NCBI RefSeq assembly: GCF_012939995.1
Contig: NZ_SPMZ01000022.1
Span: 37,309-101,308, forward strand
Direction of reading: 5' to 3'
From: Candidatus Competibacter phosphatis
Lineage (GTDB): Bacteria > Pseudomonadota > Gammaproteobacteria > Competibacterales > Competibacteraceae
DNA: 64,000 nucleotides
Every line of letters begins with the position of its first letter. The first letter of the stretch is position 1. Below the pieces are notes generated by a model. That model did not search any database. It was not told the DNA's origin and was given only the letters and a program-made list of their open reading frames with translations. Below are positions 10,273 to 18,942 of this stretch, piece by piece. The position numbers were made by a program, and so were the translations under genes.

Positions 10273-11145
10273 GTGGAGCACATCGAAGCGATCAAGGAAT
10301 TCGGCGGTTGGTTGAACCGCTACCGCCACCGTTCGCAAGCCTGCGATTGCGACATGACCTTTTCGGTCTATTTGCCCCCCGCGGCGGCGCAGGAAAAGGT
10401 GCCGGCGGTCTACTGGCTGTCCGGCCTGACCTGCACCGACGACAATTTTCGGGTCAAGGCCGGGGCGCAGCGTTACGCGGCGGAATTGGGGCTGGCGCTG
10501 GTCATTCCCGACACCAGCCCGCGCGGCGCGGAGGTGCCGGATGTACCGGAACGCTACGATCTCGGTCAAGGCGCCGGTTTCTACGTCAACGCCACGCAGT
10601 CACCCTGGGCGCGGCATTACCGGATGTACGACTACGTCACCTGCGAACTGCCGGCGCTGGTGGAAGCAAATCTGCCGATTACCGAAGCGCGCTCCATCAC
10701 CGGCCACTCGATGGGAGGTCATGGCGCACTAATCTGCGCGTTGCGGGAACCGGAACGTTACCGCTCCGTCTCCGCCTTCGCGCCAATCTGTCACCCGATG
10801 GCCTGTGGCTGGGGGCAAGGCTGTTTCAAGGCTTATCTCGGCCCTAACCGTGAGGATTGGGTGACTTACGATGCCGTTCGATTGATCGAGGAAGGCGCGC
10901 AAGCCATTCCCTTACTAATCGATCAAGGCACCGCCGACGAATTCCTCGCCCAGCAGTTGCATCCGGCGTCGCTCGAACGGATCTGTGCCGCCCGCGATTT
11001 TCCGCTGACCCTGCGGTGGCAAGAAGACTACGATCACAGCTATCACTTCATCGCCACCTTCATCGGCGAGCATCTCGCCTATCACGCCGACAAGCTCCGT
11101 GAAACAAGAACTACTGAAACTGCTACAAAGCCTGCTGCGCGGTGA
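10273..11145 (+). CDS. frmB: S-formylglutathione hydrolase
   Basis: This serine esterase hydrolyses S-formylglutathione to formate and glutathione, completing the pathway begun by FrmA. The 290-residue alpha/beta hydrolase has the nucleophile elbow GHSMGGHGALICAL, the acid residue in LIDQGTADEFL and the catalytic His in YDHSYHF, together with PAVYWLSGLTCTDDNF of the oxyanion region. The start is GTG at 10273. The 3' end overlaps the next gene by 47 bp. The C-terminal tail beyond the hydrolase core (TRTTETATKPAAR) is poorly conserved. Confidence 0.95.
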   Translation: MEHIEAIKEFGGWLNRYRHRSQACDCDMTFSVYLPPAAAQEKVPAVYWLSGLTCTDDNFRVKAGAQRYAAELGLALVIPDTSPRGAEVPDVPERYDLGQGAGFYVNATQSPWARHYRMYDYVTCELPALVEANLPITEARSITGHSMGGHGALICALREPERYRSVSAFAPICHPMACGWGQGCFKAYLGPNREDWVTYDAVRLIEEGAQAIPLLIDQGTADEFLAQQLHPASLERICAARDFPLTLRWQEDYDHSYHFIATFIGEHLAYHADKLRETRTTETATKPAAR

Positions 11146-11692
11146 ACTCAATCGCAACCGCCGCCGCAAGAATCGCTCGCCCTGGATGATCGGCGGCTTG
11201 GCGGTCGCCGTCGCCGCAGTCAGTTATTTTTTGCATGAACCCAAAGCACCATCATCGGCGACCACCAAGGGAGCGGAACTGGTTTGCACCGTCAAATCGG
11301 TCTACGACGGTGACACCCTCACCGCCAGTTGTCCCAGCGGCGAAGTCAAAGTGCGGATGTTCGGCATCGATGCCCCGGAAATGAAGCAGGAACCTTGGGG
11401 CGGTCGTTCGCGCGAGGCGCTGCGGGGTCTGTTGCCTCGATTCGGCTCGATCAACCTGCGGGTGATGGATCAGGACCGCTATGGCCGGACCGTTGCCCAA
11501 GTCTTTGCCGGCGAGCGCGACGTCGGTCTGGAAATGGTTCGGCAGGGACGGGCAGTCGTGTACGAGCAATACAACGACTCGCCGGTCTACTGGCAGGTCC
11601 AAACCGAGGCGAAACGGGACCGGCGCGGCATCTGGGAAAAACCCGGCAGTCAGCAGGACCCGGCCGCTTGGCGGCGACTGAACCCGCGCTGA
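11099..11692 (+). CDS. Membrane-anchored thermonuclease (SNase-like)
   Basis: This protein belongs to the staphylococcal nuclease family, which cleaves DNA and RNA with calcium. The 197-residue sequence has a basic N-terminus and one transmembrane segment (WMIGGLAVAVAAVSYFL, about residues 29-45). The SNase core follows: YDGDTLTASC, VRMFGIDAPE (Arg and Glu of the active site), DRYGRTVAQVF (second Arg) and GRAVVYEQY. The C-terminus RDRRGIWEKPG is typical. The catalytic domain should face the periplasm. It starts at a GTG inside the end of frmB, so it is probably translationally coupled. A role in formaldehyde metabolism is unlikely; the link is probably positional. Confidence 0.88.
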   Translation: MKQELLKLLQSLLRGELNRNRRRKNRSPWMIGGLAVAVAAVSYFLHEPKAPSSATTKGAELVCTVKSVYDGDTLTASCPSGEVKVRMFGIDAPEMKQEPWGGRSREALRGLLPRFGSINLRVMDQDRYGRTVAQVFAGERDVGLEMVRQGRAVVYEQYNDSPVYWQVQTEAKRDRRGIWEKPGSQQDPAAWRRLNPR

Positions 11693-11813
11693 GACATATA
11701 GACAAGCATGGTGCTTTTAAGTGTAATTATTTTATACACATCCATGTACTATTTATCAAAAATAGCGTAATTACTTATCTTATTGTCAAACTGATGAGCC
11801 CTTCCAACAGTCT

Positions 11814-11828
11814 AGCATCATTGATGCT
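11814..11828 (+). terminator. Palindrome in the AT-rich gap before the surface protein
   Basis: AGCATCA at 11814-11820 and TGATGCT at 11822-11828 form a near-perfect palindrome followed by TTGATTTT. It may terminate the upstream nuclease transcript or be an operator for the downstream gene. The rest of the 188-bp gap is AT-rich and contains no ORF. Confidence 0.35.
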
Positions 11829-11880
11829 TTGATTTTCAGCTTAACCGGCAGGCTCAACCAACCATCATGAGGATATTGAA

Positions 11881-14458
11881 ATGACTTATAGACATGATCA
11901 TTTCTGTTTATCAGTCAACCTTCTTGCCTTGTTGCTCGGATTGTGTCTCGCACTATTGAGCGCTTCCTCGCGAGCACAATCCTCCCTAGCGACTCTGGAA
12001 TCCCCCACGGCGGGGGCGTTCGTGCAAAGCGGGGTGGGGCTGATCCGAGGCTGGGGCCTGCGCGGCGCAACGGATCGAATTCAGCATCGACGGCGGGGCG
12101 TTGCAAGCCATCGCCTATGGCACCGACCGGCCCGACACAGCGGCCACCTGCGGTGACAGCAACAACGGTTTCGGCTTTACCCAGAATTGGAACAATTTCG
12201 GTGACGGCGTCCACAACTTGCGGGCCTTCGCCGACGGGGTGGCCTTCGCCGACGTCAACTTCACGGTCACCACCCTGGGCCGGGCCTATCTGACCGGCCT
12301 GGTGGCGCAATACACTCTACGCGACTTCCCCGCCGCCGGCAACGAACCCCAGGTGCGCTGGTCCGAGCCGCAGCAGAACTTCGTATTCGCCCGCTCAGTC
12401 GCGATCCCGGCCAATACCCCGCCGCCGGCCCACCCCCGAGCGGCGCTGGAATCGCCGACCCAAGGCTCGTACCAAAGCGGGGTCGAGTTGATTCGGGGCT
12501 GGGCCTGCGAAGGGCAGCAGGTCGAGTTCAGCATCGACGGCGGCGCACGGCAAGCCATCGCCTACGGCACCGACCGACCCGATACCGTCGCCACCTGTGG
12601 GGACAGCAACAACGGTTTCGGTTTTACCTATAACTGGAACCGGATCAGCGAGGGCACCCATAACCTGCGCGCGTATCTCGATGGGGTGGAATTCGCCAAC
12701 GTCAACTTCGCCGTCACCACCCTGGGGGCGGAGTACCTGACCGGGCTCAGTCGCCAGTTCGTCTTCGCCGATTTCCCCGAGACCGGCCAGACCACCACCG
12801 CCGAATGGTCCGAGTCGAATCAGAATTTCATCGTGGCCCGCAGCACCGCCACGCCCTCCCGGCTGGCGTTGATCGCCGCCATCACCGATGTGCTCAATCC
12901 GATGGCCGTGGCCGGCAACGGCACCGGCGCGGCGCTGGGGGAAAGCACCGGGGTGATCGCCACCAAGCGCGGCGACGGCGTGCCCACCCAGTTGGAGGGC
13001 CTCACCTGGGCCAACACGCAAACCGGCCAGTCCGCCGATCTGAGCCTCGCGACCGACGGTCTGCCCGCCGCCTATACCGATTCCAGCGGCATGGAAGCGC
13101 GGTTCAGCGATTACCAACTGACCGATGCCACGTCCAGCGTGACGGTGAGTTTTTTCCGCAACGGCGCCGCCATGGGCAATCCGGCGACCGTGCCGGTCGA
13201 CGGCGCCGGGTTGCGCGCGCTACAGACCATGGCCGAGCGGGTACGCCTGGCGGTGCAAGGCGCGTCGGCCAGCACCAGCCGGCAGGTGGCGCCCACGGTG
13301 AGCACGGCGTCCGCCCGGCAGACGCAAGATGCCAACCTGTCGCGCTTTACCCTGAGCGCGCTGCTGGTCAACAGCTACTGGTATGGCAGCGTCGCCGCCG
13401 GCGATACCCTGTGCGCCGTGCGCGCCGCCGCCGAGCAGGCCGGCGTGAGCGGCTTAGTCGCCCCGACGGCTTGCCAGTCGCCGCTGATCGCCGCATTCCT
13501 GGCCCGAGCCGCCACTCGCCGCGGCGCGGCGGCCGAACCGCCCACGTCCAGCATCGATCCGCTGGTGCAGCAGGCCTTGCAGGCCGATGCCGATGTCGTC
13601 GAGGCGCCCTGCGGTCCAGCCGGTGGGGGCGTGTCCTGTCTGGAACCGGTCGCCACCCAGTTGCAAACCCGTCAGGACGAGTCCGCCCAGCTACCCACCT
13701 TGCCTCGGGAGGAGCCCTCGGATGGCGTCATCCTGCTGGCGCCGACCGGGGTTAACGCCAGCGATGGAACCTTCACTGATCGCATTCGGGTTACCTGGGA
13801 TGCCGTGGCCGGCGCGATCGCCTATGAGGTGTATCGTGATGGCTTGCTCGTCGCTTCGCTGACCGACATCGTCTTCGAGGATACCCATGTGACGCCCGGG
13901 GCTACCCATGCCTACACGATTAGAGCCTGCAACGCCAAGGGGTGTGGCGGTCTTAGCCAACCCGACGATGGCTATGCTCAAGCGCAACAAACCGTGACCT
14001 ACCTGGTCACGACCACCGCCGGTTCCGGCGGCACTATCTATCCATCCTCGCAAACGGTCAACGCGGGCGCGACCACCAGCTTCACCGTGACCCCCAATAG
14101 CGGCTACCAAATCGACTCGGTCACCGGTTGTGGCGGTCACCTCAGCGGCACCACCTACACCACCGGCCCAATCACCGCCGATTGCACTGTCACCGCCAGC
14201 TTCCGCCTTGCAACCTACCTGGTCACGACGGCCATCGATGGTTCTGGCACCATTAGTCCAACTTCGCAGATGGTCGAACACGGCGCGACCGCCAGCTTCA
14301 CCGTTATCGCTGATAGTTATTACGATTACTATGTTAACTCGGTCACCGGCTGCGGGGGTAACTACAGTGGTGATTCTCTAAGTGGCACTTATACCACCGG
14401 CCCGATCACCGAGGAATGTACCGTCACCGCCAGCTTCTCCTACTATCCTCCACAATAG
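11881..14458 (+). CDS. Secreted modular repeat protein (duplicated module, FN3, Cys-containing C-terminal repeats)
   Basis: Read across one frameshift this is an 858-residue exported protein. It begins with a signal peptide (LLALLLGLCLALLSASSRAQ). Two tandem modules of about 130 residues follow (DNA 11995-12391 and 12446-12838), sharing LIRGWAC, FSIDGGA, AIAYGTDRPDT and TCGDSNNGFGF. An Ala-rich middle of unknown fold comes next, then a fibronectin type III domain (about 13740-13970), then two C-terminal repeats (YLVTT, GCGG, TYTTGPIT, CTVTASF) like those in many surface proteins. The frame changes at GGGG 12053-12056; removing one G restores LIRGWAC, matching module 2. A ribosome binding site (TGAGGA) precedes the ATG. 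It is likely an adhesin-like or cell-surface protein, possibly a type II secretion substrate; no enzyme motif is visible. Confidence 0.75.
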
Positions 14459-14586
14459 GTGTTGCGCAGATTAATAGCCAAGCTATTGATTTATCTTGAG
14501 TATAACTCGCTCGACGGACAATCGAGTTTCAATAGCAAATCAGCAAGCCAAAGTTTTAGCTGCGTAACGCCTATTATTTGTCCTTG

Positions 14587-14641
14587 AACAGGAGCAACCT
14601 CGACCATAATGGCTCGCGTCTTGGTTAAGGTTGCTCCTGTT
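14587..14641. repeat. Large stem-loop in the gap before the Mla-type operon
   Basis: AACAGGAGCAACCT at 14587-14600 is an exact reverse complement of 14628-14641, giving a 14-bp stem around a 27-nt loop. There is no T run after it. It lies in the 249-bp gap between the surface protein and the transporter operon, about 65 bp before the permease start, so it could act as an attenuator, an mRNA-stabilising element or a mobile-element end pair. The rest of the gap has no ORF. Confidence 0.55.
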
Positions 14642-14707
14642 GTCCGCGCTGACCTATAACCATCGGTCCATATCCACCTTCAAGGGTGGTATGACTGACG
14701 GTAAACC

Positions 14708-15850
14708 ATGATTGCATCCAACCCGCTTTCGACCACCGAACCCGCCGCCGTCCGTCGCGACCAGGGCCATTACCGCTGCGAGGGCCGCTGGACCCTGGCG
14801 GGCATCGAGACGCTCGACGCACAACTGCAAAACGTTCGCTGGGCGAGCGGCGCACTGCAATTGGACGGCTCCGGCATTCGGGCCATCGACACCACCGGCG
14901 CGCTGCAATTGCTCAATCTGGTCGCCGCGCTGGAGCGGGACGGCCGTCGAGTGCAACTGGTCGGTTTGCACGAAGAACACCGCGAACTGTTGGAGCTGGT
15001 GCGAGAGCGCCGCGCCGCCGCCGGAGAACCGCCGCCGACCACGCCACCGAGGAACCGGCTGGAACGACTGGGCCGCTGGGTCTGGCATCACCTCAGGCGT
15101 GGCGGCGATTTTCTGGCCTTCGTCGGTGAAGCGGCGTTGGCGTTGGGTCAATTGCTATTGCATCCCAGGCGGTTTCGCTGGCGGGCGTTGTTCGGCAACG
15201 TTGAAACCGCCGGCATTCATGCCCTACCCATCGTCGCGTTGCTAGCCTTCATGATGGGCGTGGTTATCGCCTATCAAGGCGGTCGCCAATTGGAATTCTA
15301 CGGTGCCAATATTTTCATCGTTGAACTGGTCTCACTGACCATGCTACGCGAGCTGGCGCCGCTGATCACCGCGATCATCGTCGCCGGCCGCACCGGTTCG
15401 TCCTACACCGCCCAGATCGGTACCATGCAGGTCACCGAGGAAGTGGACGCGCTGCGCACCATCGGCATCCCGCCCATGAATCTGCTGGTGCTGCCCAAAC
15501 TGCTAGCCCTGGTGGTGGCCCTGCCGCTGCTGACACTGTTCGCCGACGCGTTGAGCGTGTTCGGCGGCATGGTCATGGCGCAAATCATGCTGGATGTGAG
15601 TTACGGCGATTTTCTTGATCGATTCCCGCAGGTGGTGACACTGACCTCGTTCTTGATCGGGATCGGTAAGGCGCCGGTATTCGCCGCCATCATCGCTCTG
15701 GTGGGCTGCTATCAAGGTTTCCAAGTGCGCGGCGGCGCCGACAGCGTCGGCCGGCAAACCACGGTCAGCGTGGTGCAATCCATTTTTCTGGTGATCGCCA
15801 CCGATGCTGTGTTCTCGGTGATGTTGGGTAGTGTCGGCTTATGGCGCTGA
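14708..15850 (+). CDS. mlaE: Mla-type ABC transporter permease with N-terminal STAS domain
   Basis: This is the membrane subunit of an MCE phospholipid transporter. The 380-residue protein fuses an MlaB-like STAS domain (about residues 20-100; LQLDGSGIRAIDTTGALQLL) to an MlaE permease. The permease part has ALPIVALLAFMMGVVIAYQG, the conserved LVSLTMLRELAPLITAIIVA, SSYTAQIGTM and TEEVDALRTIGIPPMN. In E. coli these are the separate proteins MlaB and MlaE. It overlaps the ATPase gene by 10 bp. The complex should carry phospholipids across the periplasm between the two membranes; transport direction cannot be read from sequence. Confidence 0.92.
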   Translation: MIASNPLSTTEPAAVRRDQGHYRCEGRWTLAGIETLDAQLQNVRWASGALQLDGSGIRAIDTTGALQLLNLVAALERDGRRVQLVGLHEEHRELLELVRERRAAAGEPPPTTPPRNRLERLGRWVWHHLRRGGDFLAFVGEAALALGQLLLHPRRFRWRALFGNVETAGIHALPIVALLAFMMGVVIAYQGGRQLEFYGANIFIVELVSLTMLRELAPLITAIIVAGRTGSSYTAQIGTMQVTEEVDALRTIGIPPMNLLVLPKLLALVVALPLLTLFADALSVFGGMVMAQIMLDVSYGDFLDRFPQVVTLTSFLIGIGKAPVFAAIIALVGCYQGFQVRGGADSVGRQTTVSVVQSIFLVIATDAVFSVMLGSVGLWR

Positions 15851-16635
15851 GCATGGGTTCGGCGGAGAAAGTGATCGAAATCCGGGGCCTACACACGCGC
15901 TTCGGCGAGACGATCATTCATGACAACCTGGATCTCGATATTTCCCGAGGCGAAGTGGTGGCCCTGGTCGGCGGCAGCGGTTCCGGCAAGACCACCTTGG
16001 TGCGAGCGGTGATCATGCTGCTGAAGCCGGCGGCAGGCTCCATCAAACTGTTTGGAGAAGAGATTGTCGGGATCGGCGACGGTCCGGCGTTTCGGCTACG
16101 GCGGCGCTTCGGCATGCTGTTTCAGCAAGGAGCGCTGTTCGGTTCGCTCACGGTGCGGGAGAATGTGGCGGTGCCGCTGCGCGAGCACACCCGGTTGCCG
16201 GCCCGGCGAATCGCGGAAATCGCCGATCTCAAGATCGCGCTGGCGGGTCTACCGGCCGACGCCGGCAACAAACTGCCGCGCGAACTGAGTGGCGGCATGC
16301 TCAAACGCGCGGCCCTGGCGCGGGCGCTGGCGCTGGACCCAGCGCTGCTGTTTCTAGACGAGCCGACCTCCGGCCTCGATCCGGTCAGCGCCGGCGCGTT
16401 CGACGAGCTGGTGGTGCAGCTCAAGGAATCGCTGGGATTGACGGTGGTCATGGTGACCCACGACCTGGATTCGCTGTGGCACGCCACCGATCGGGTGGCG
16501 TTTCTGGGTGAAAAGCGGGTGATCGGTTACGCGCCGATGGCGGAGTTGGTGACGGCCGAACATCCGCTGATCCGGGCCTATTTCGAGGGACCACGCGGCC
16601 GCGCGGCGCGGGGACAAATATGTACAGCAAAGTGA
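15841..16635 (+). CDS. mlaF: Mla-type ABC transporter ATPase
   Basis: The 264-residue ATPase powers the MCE transporter. It has Walker A (VGGSGSGKTTLVRA), a Q-loop (FGMLFQQGALFGSLTV), the signature ELSGGMLKRAALARALA, Walker B (LLFLDEPTSGLDPVSA) and the H-loop (VVMVTHDLDSLW). DEPTSGLDPVSA is typical of the MlaF branch. The start overlaps mlaE by 10 bp and the end overlaps the MCE gene by 16 bp, indicating tight translational coupling in one operon. Confidence 0.94.
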   Translation: MALSMGSAEKVIEIRGLHTRFGETIIHDNLDLDISRGEVVALVGGSGSGKTTLVRAVIMLLKPAAGSIKLFGEEIVGIGDGPAFRLRRRFGMLFQQGALFGSLTVRENVAVPLREHTRLPARRIAEIADLKIALAGLPADAGNKLPRELSGGMLKRAALARALALDPALLFLDEPTSGLDPVSAGAFDELVVQLKESLGLTVVMVTHDLDSLWHATDRVAFLGEKRVIGYAPMAELVTAEHPLIRAYFEGPRGRAARGQICTAK

Positions 16636-17606
16636 ATTACGCTCTGGTGGGCCTGTTCGTCGTCCTGTTTGGCGCGGCGGCGGTGGGCGTGTCGTTCTGG
16701 CTGACGATTGGGGTCGAGAACAAAACCTACGACCGCTACCGGGTGTATTTCCACGAATCGGTGGCCGGTCTGAGCCTCAAGGCGGCGGTCCGCTATCGCG
16801 GCGTTCAGATCGGACAGGTGGAATCCATCCGGCTCGATCCCGCCAACCCCGATCAGGTGGATGTGGTGCTGAACATCGAACGCGGCACGCCAATCCGGCG
16901 CGGCACCATCGCAACCCTGTCCAAGCAGGGCCTGACCGGCGTGGCGTCGGTGGAACTGAGTGGCGGCGGTCAGTCGCTGCCCTTGGAGAAGCAACCGGGG
17001 CAGGAACTGCCGGTGATTCAAGCCGGACCGTCGCTGGTGGCCCGCCTGGACGACGCTTTCAACAATATCATTACCAATGTCGACAACCTGTCGCGGCGCC
17101 TCGAACGCTTGCTGGGCGATCAAAATCAGACGGCCCTGACCCAGACCCTGCAAAATCTCAGCACGATCACCGGCGCGGTGGCCGACCGCTCCGACCGCAT
17201 CCGCCAGACCCTGGATCATGTGGAAGTCTTCACCGGCACCTTGGCGGATCGCTCGGGGCAATTGGGCAAGGCACTGGATCAACTGACAACGATGTTGCAG
17301 GGCACCGGCGACTTGAGTGCACGGGTTCGGGCCACCCTGAGCGATTTTCGCGCGGGTGCCCAAGCGGTGCGTCGAACGGCCGACACCTTCAACCAGACCA
17401 GCCGGGACCTGAGCGGCCTGGCTGAGGTCGGGCAACGGGAATTGCGACAATTGGGGCAAAATACCGTGCCGGAATTCAATAGCCTGCTGGTGGAAGCCAA
17501 CGAACTGGTGGTAGTCCTACGGCGGTTGGCCGAATTGCTGGAACAGAACCCGCGCGCCCTGCTGGTGGGCAAGCCCAGCGGCCGACCGGGTCCTGGGGAA
17601 AAGTAA
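16620..17606 (+). CDS. mlaD: MCE-domain substrate-binding protein (MlaD-like)
   Basis: The 328-residue protein has one N-terminal membrane anchor (YALVGLFVVLFGAAAVGVSFW, positions split here only by the start region) followed by one MCE domain (about residues 38-115; VRYRGVQIGQVESIRL, TLSKQGLTGVASVELS). A long region rich in helical heptads follows, with LSRRLERLL and LSTITGAVADRSDRI. It would form the periplasmic ring or needle that binds lipid. It is much longer than E. coli MlaD (about 180 residues) and resembles the PqiB-like and actinobacterial Mce forms with extended helical tails. Confidence 0.9.
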   Translation: MYSKVNYALVGLFVVLFGAAAVGVSFWLTIGVENKTYDRYRVYFHESVAGLSLKAAVRYRGVQIGQVESIRLDPANPDQVDVVLNIERGTPIRRGTIATLSKQGLTGVASVELSGGGQSLPLEKQPGQELPVIQAGPSLVARLDDAFNNIITNVDNLSRRLERLLGDQNQTALTQTLQNLSTITGAVADRSDRIRQTLDHVEVFTGTLADRSGQLGKALDQLTTMLQGTGDLSARVRATLSDFRAGAQAVRRTADTFNQTSRDLSGLAEVGQRELRQLGQNTVPEFNSLLVEANELVVVLRRLAELLEQNPRALLVGKPSGRPGPGEK

Positions 17607-17656
17607 GGGCGCGAAAAGCGGGTCAACAACGAATAAAAAGTCGAAAAGGACGGAAT

Positions 17657-18304
17657 GTGCGGAATCACAACGTAGGGTGCCTCGAAGGCGAACGCGGGCG
17701 ATGCTGGATCCGATTTGGGGGAGTGCTACTGGCCACGCTGGCGCTGAGCGCTTGTCTGCTGCCGCAGGACAAATCGCCGCCACGACAGGACTATCTATTG
17801 GAGGTCACGAGCTTCGCGTCACCACCAGCTCGACGCGCCAGCGACAAGATCCTGCTGGTGGCGATGCCCAAGGCCGCGCCGGGTTTCGATTCCAACCGTA
17901 TCGCCTACAGCCGAGAACCGCTGAAACTGGACTACTACAACGACAGCGGCTGGAGCGATACACCGGCCAAGATGCTGCTGCCCATTCTGGTGCGGGCGTT
18001 CGAAACCACTGGGGCGTTCAAGGCGGTGGTATCGCCGCCGGCGCCAGGCTTGGCCGACTTGCGGGTGGACGTGGACGTGATCCGCTTGCAGCAGGAGTTC
18101 ATGACCCAACCCAGCAAGGTGCGGTTGACCGCGCGGATCAAAGTGCTGGATATGAAAAGTAGACACGTACTGGGAACTCAGGTGTTCGAGGCGGTGGAAC
18201 CGGCCCCCAGCGAAAATGCCTACGGCGCGGTCCGGGCGACGAACGCCGCTGTTCAGAAAATTCTGGGAGAGATGGTGCCGTTTGCGCTGCAATATGTGGG
18301 GTGA
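17657..18304 (+). CDS. ABC-type transport auxiliary lipoprotein (PqiC/MlaA-independent type)
   Basis: This 215-residue outer-membrane lipoprotein has a signal peptide ending in the lipobox LALSAC. It then has the ABC-transporter auxiliary fold (YLLEVTSFASP, ILLVAMPKAAPGFDSNRIAY, YNDSGWSDTPAKMLLPIL, RLTARIKVLDMKSRHVLGTQ, AVRATNAAVQKILGEMVPF). PqiC and related proteins serve MCE systems as the outer-membrane partner, which fits its place as the last gene of this operon. The start is GTG at 17657 after AAAAGGA. Confidence 0.88.
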   Translation: MRNHNVGCLEGERGRCWIRFGGVLLATLALSACLLPQDKSPPRQDYLLEVTSFASPPARRASDKILLVAMPKAAPGFDSNRIAYSREPLKLDYYNDSGWSDTPAKMLLPILVRAFETTGAFKAVVSPPAPGLADLRVDVDVIRLQQEFMTQPSKVRLTARIKVLDMKSRHVLGTQVFEAVEPAPSENAYGAVRATNAAVQKILGEMVPFALQYVG

Positions 18305-18412
18305 CCAGCTCAATGCCGCCTCCGCGTGGCCGCGCGTGCGAGACCATCGAAAAACCGATCTCGTCCCTTTTCGTACCATCGCTCAATCCATCGACATCCA
18401 CCGGAGGCGCAC

Positions 18413-18508
18413 ATGAACCTTGGCGACATGATCATCGAACAAGCCCGCGATTTTCCATACCGAACTCTCGAAGCGGCTGGCAACCGACTCATGGAGCACA
18501 CATCATGA
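18413..18508 (+). CDS. Very short ORF coupled to the next gene
   Basis: A 31-residue frame begins at ATG 18413 after a good ribosome binding site (CCGGAGG, 7 bp spacing). Its TGA overlaps the ATGATG start of the next ORF. The peptide (MNLGDMIIEQARDFPYRTLE at its start) has no motif I know. It may be a real micropeptide or a leader that couples translation to the next ORF. Confidence 0.35.
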   Translation: MNLGDMIIEQARDFPYRTLEAAGNRLMEHTS

Positions 18509-18741
18509 TGTACTTCTCCGGGACCATCGCCGACGTGATCGAAGACGGCGCCACCGCGACGCTGATTCTGGACACGGGCCGAATCAAGCACCAGTTACAC
18601 GCCGATTCGCGCCTGCTGGCCGAGGCGTTGACCGCGCTCTACGGGGATGACTGCATTGGCAAACCCGCCGCAGTCCAGTGCGAGGGCTCGACGCTCACCA
18701 GTATCGAGATTCCCGGCGCGGCGCCGAACTACACCATTTGA
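18505..18741 (+). CDS. Small hypothetical protein
   Basis: The 78-residue frame starts at ATG 18505 or 18508, overlapping the stop of the preceding micro-ORF, and has codon composition like neighbouring genes. The start MMYFSGTIADVIEDGATATL and the internal LILDTGRIKHQLHADSRLL suggest a small beta-barrel. I do not recognise a family. It is not secreted. The upstream neighbour is the MCE operon and the downstream neighbour is a metallopeptidase, and neither suggests a role. Confidence 0.45.
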   Translation: MMYFSGTIADVIEDGATATLILDTGRIKHQLHADSRLLAEALTALYGDDCIGKPAAVQCEGSTLTSIEIPGAAPNYTI

Positions 18742-18818
18742 TTTGGTTGAAGCCTACCAGCGGCATGCGAGCCGCAAACAGTTCGAGCAAACACCGCAAC
18801 GTTTCATGGTGCCGCACC

Positions 18819-18845
18819 GGTGGCGCACCACGCTGGTGCGCCACC
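18819..18845. terminator. 12-bp perfect stem with 3-nt loop
   Basis: GGTGGCGCACCA at 18819-18830 pairs exactly with TGGTGCGCCACC at 18834-18845 around CGC. It is very stable and lies in the 201-bp gap between the small ORFs and the metallopeptidase. No T run follows, so intrinsic termination is uncertain; it may instead protect mRNA or be a dyad operator. Confidence 0.45.
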
Positions 18846-18942
18846 TGGCGGACGCCGGATTTTGGAAAAAGTGCTAACCGTTGGCCGCACCGACACTCAC
18901 CACGCTACACTTTTCTCCATCGAACCGGAAAGAGGACTCCCC

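Noticed and set aside
12395..13117. Minus-strand frame of 240 codons in the surface protein
   Set aside because: It is a shadow of the duplicated module and shows no independent features.
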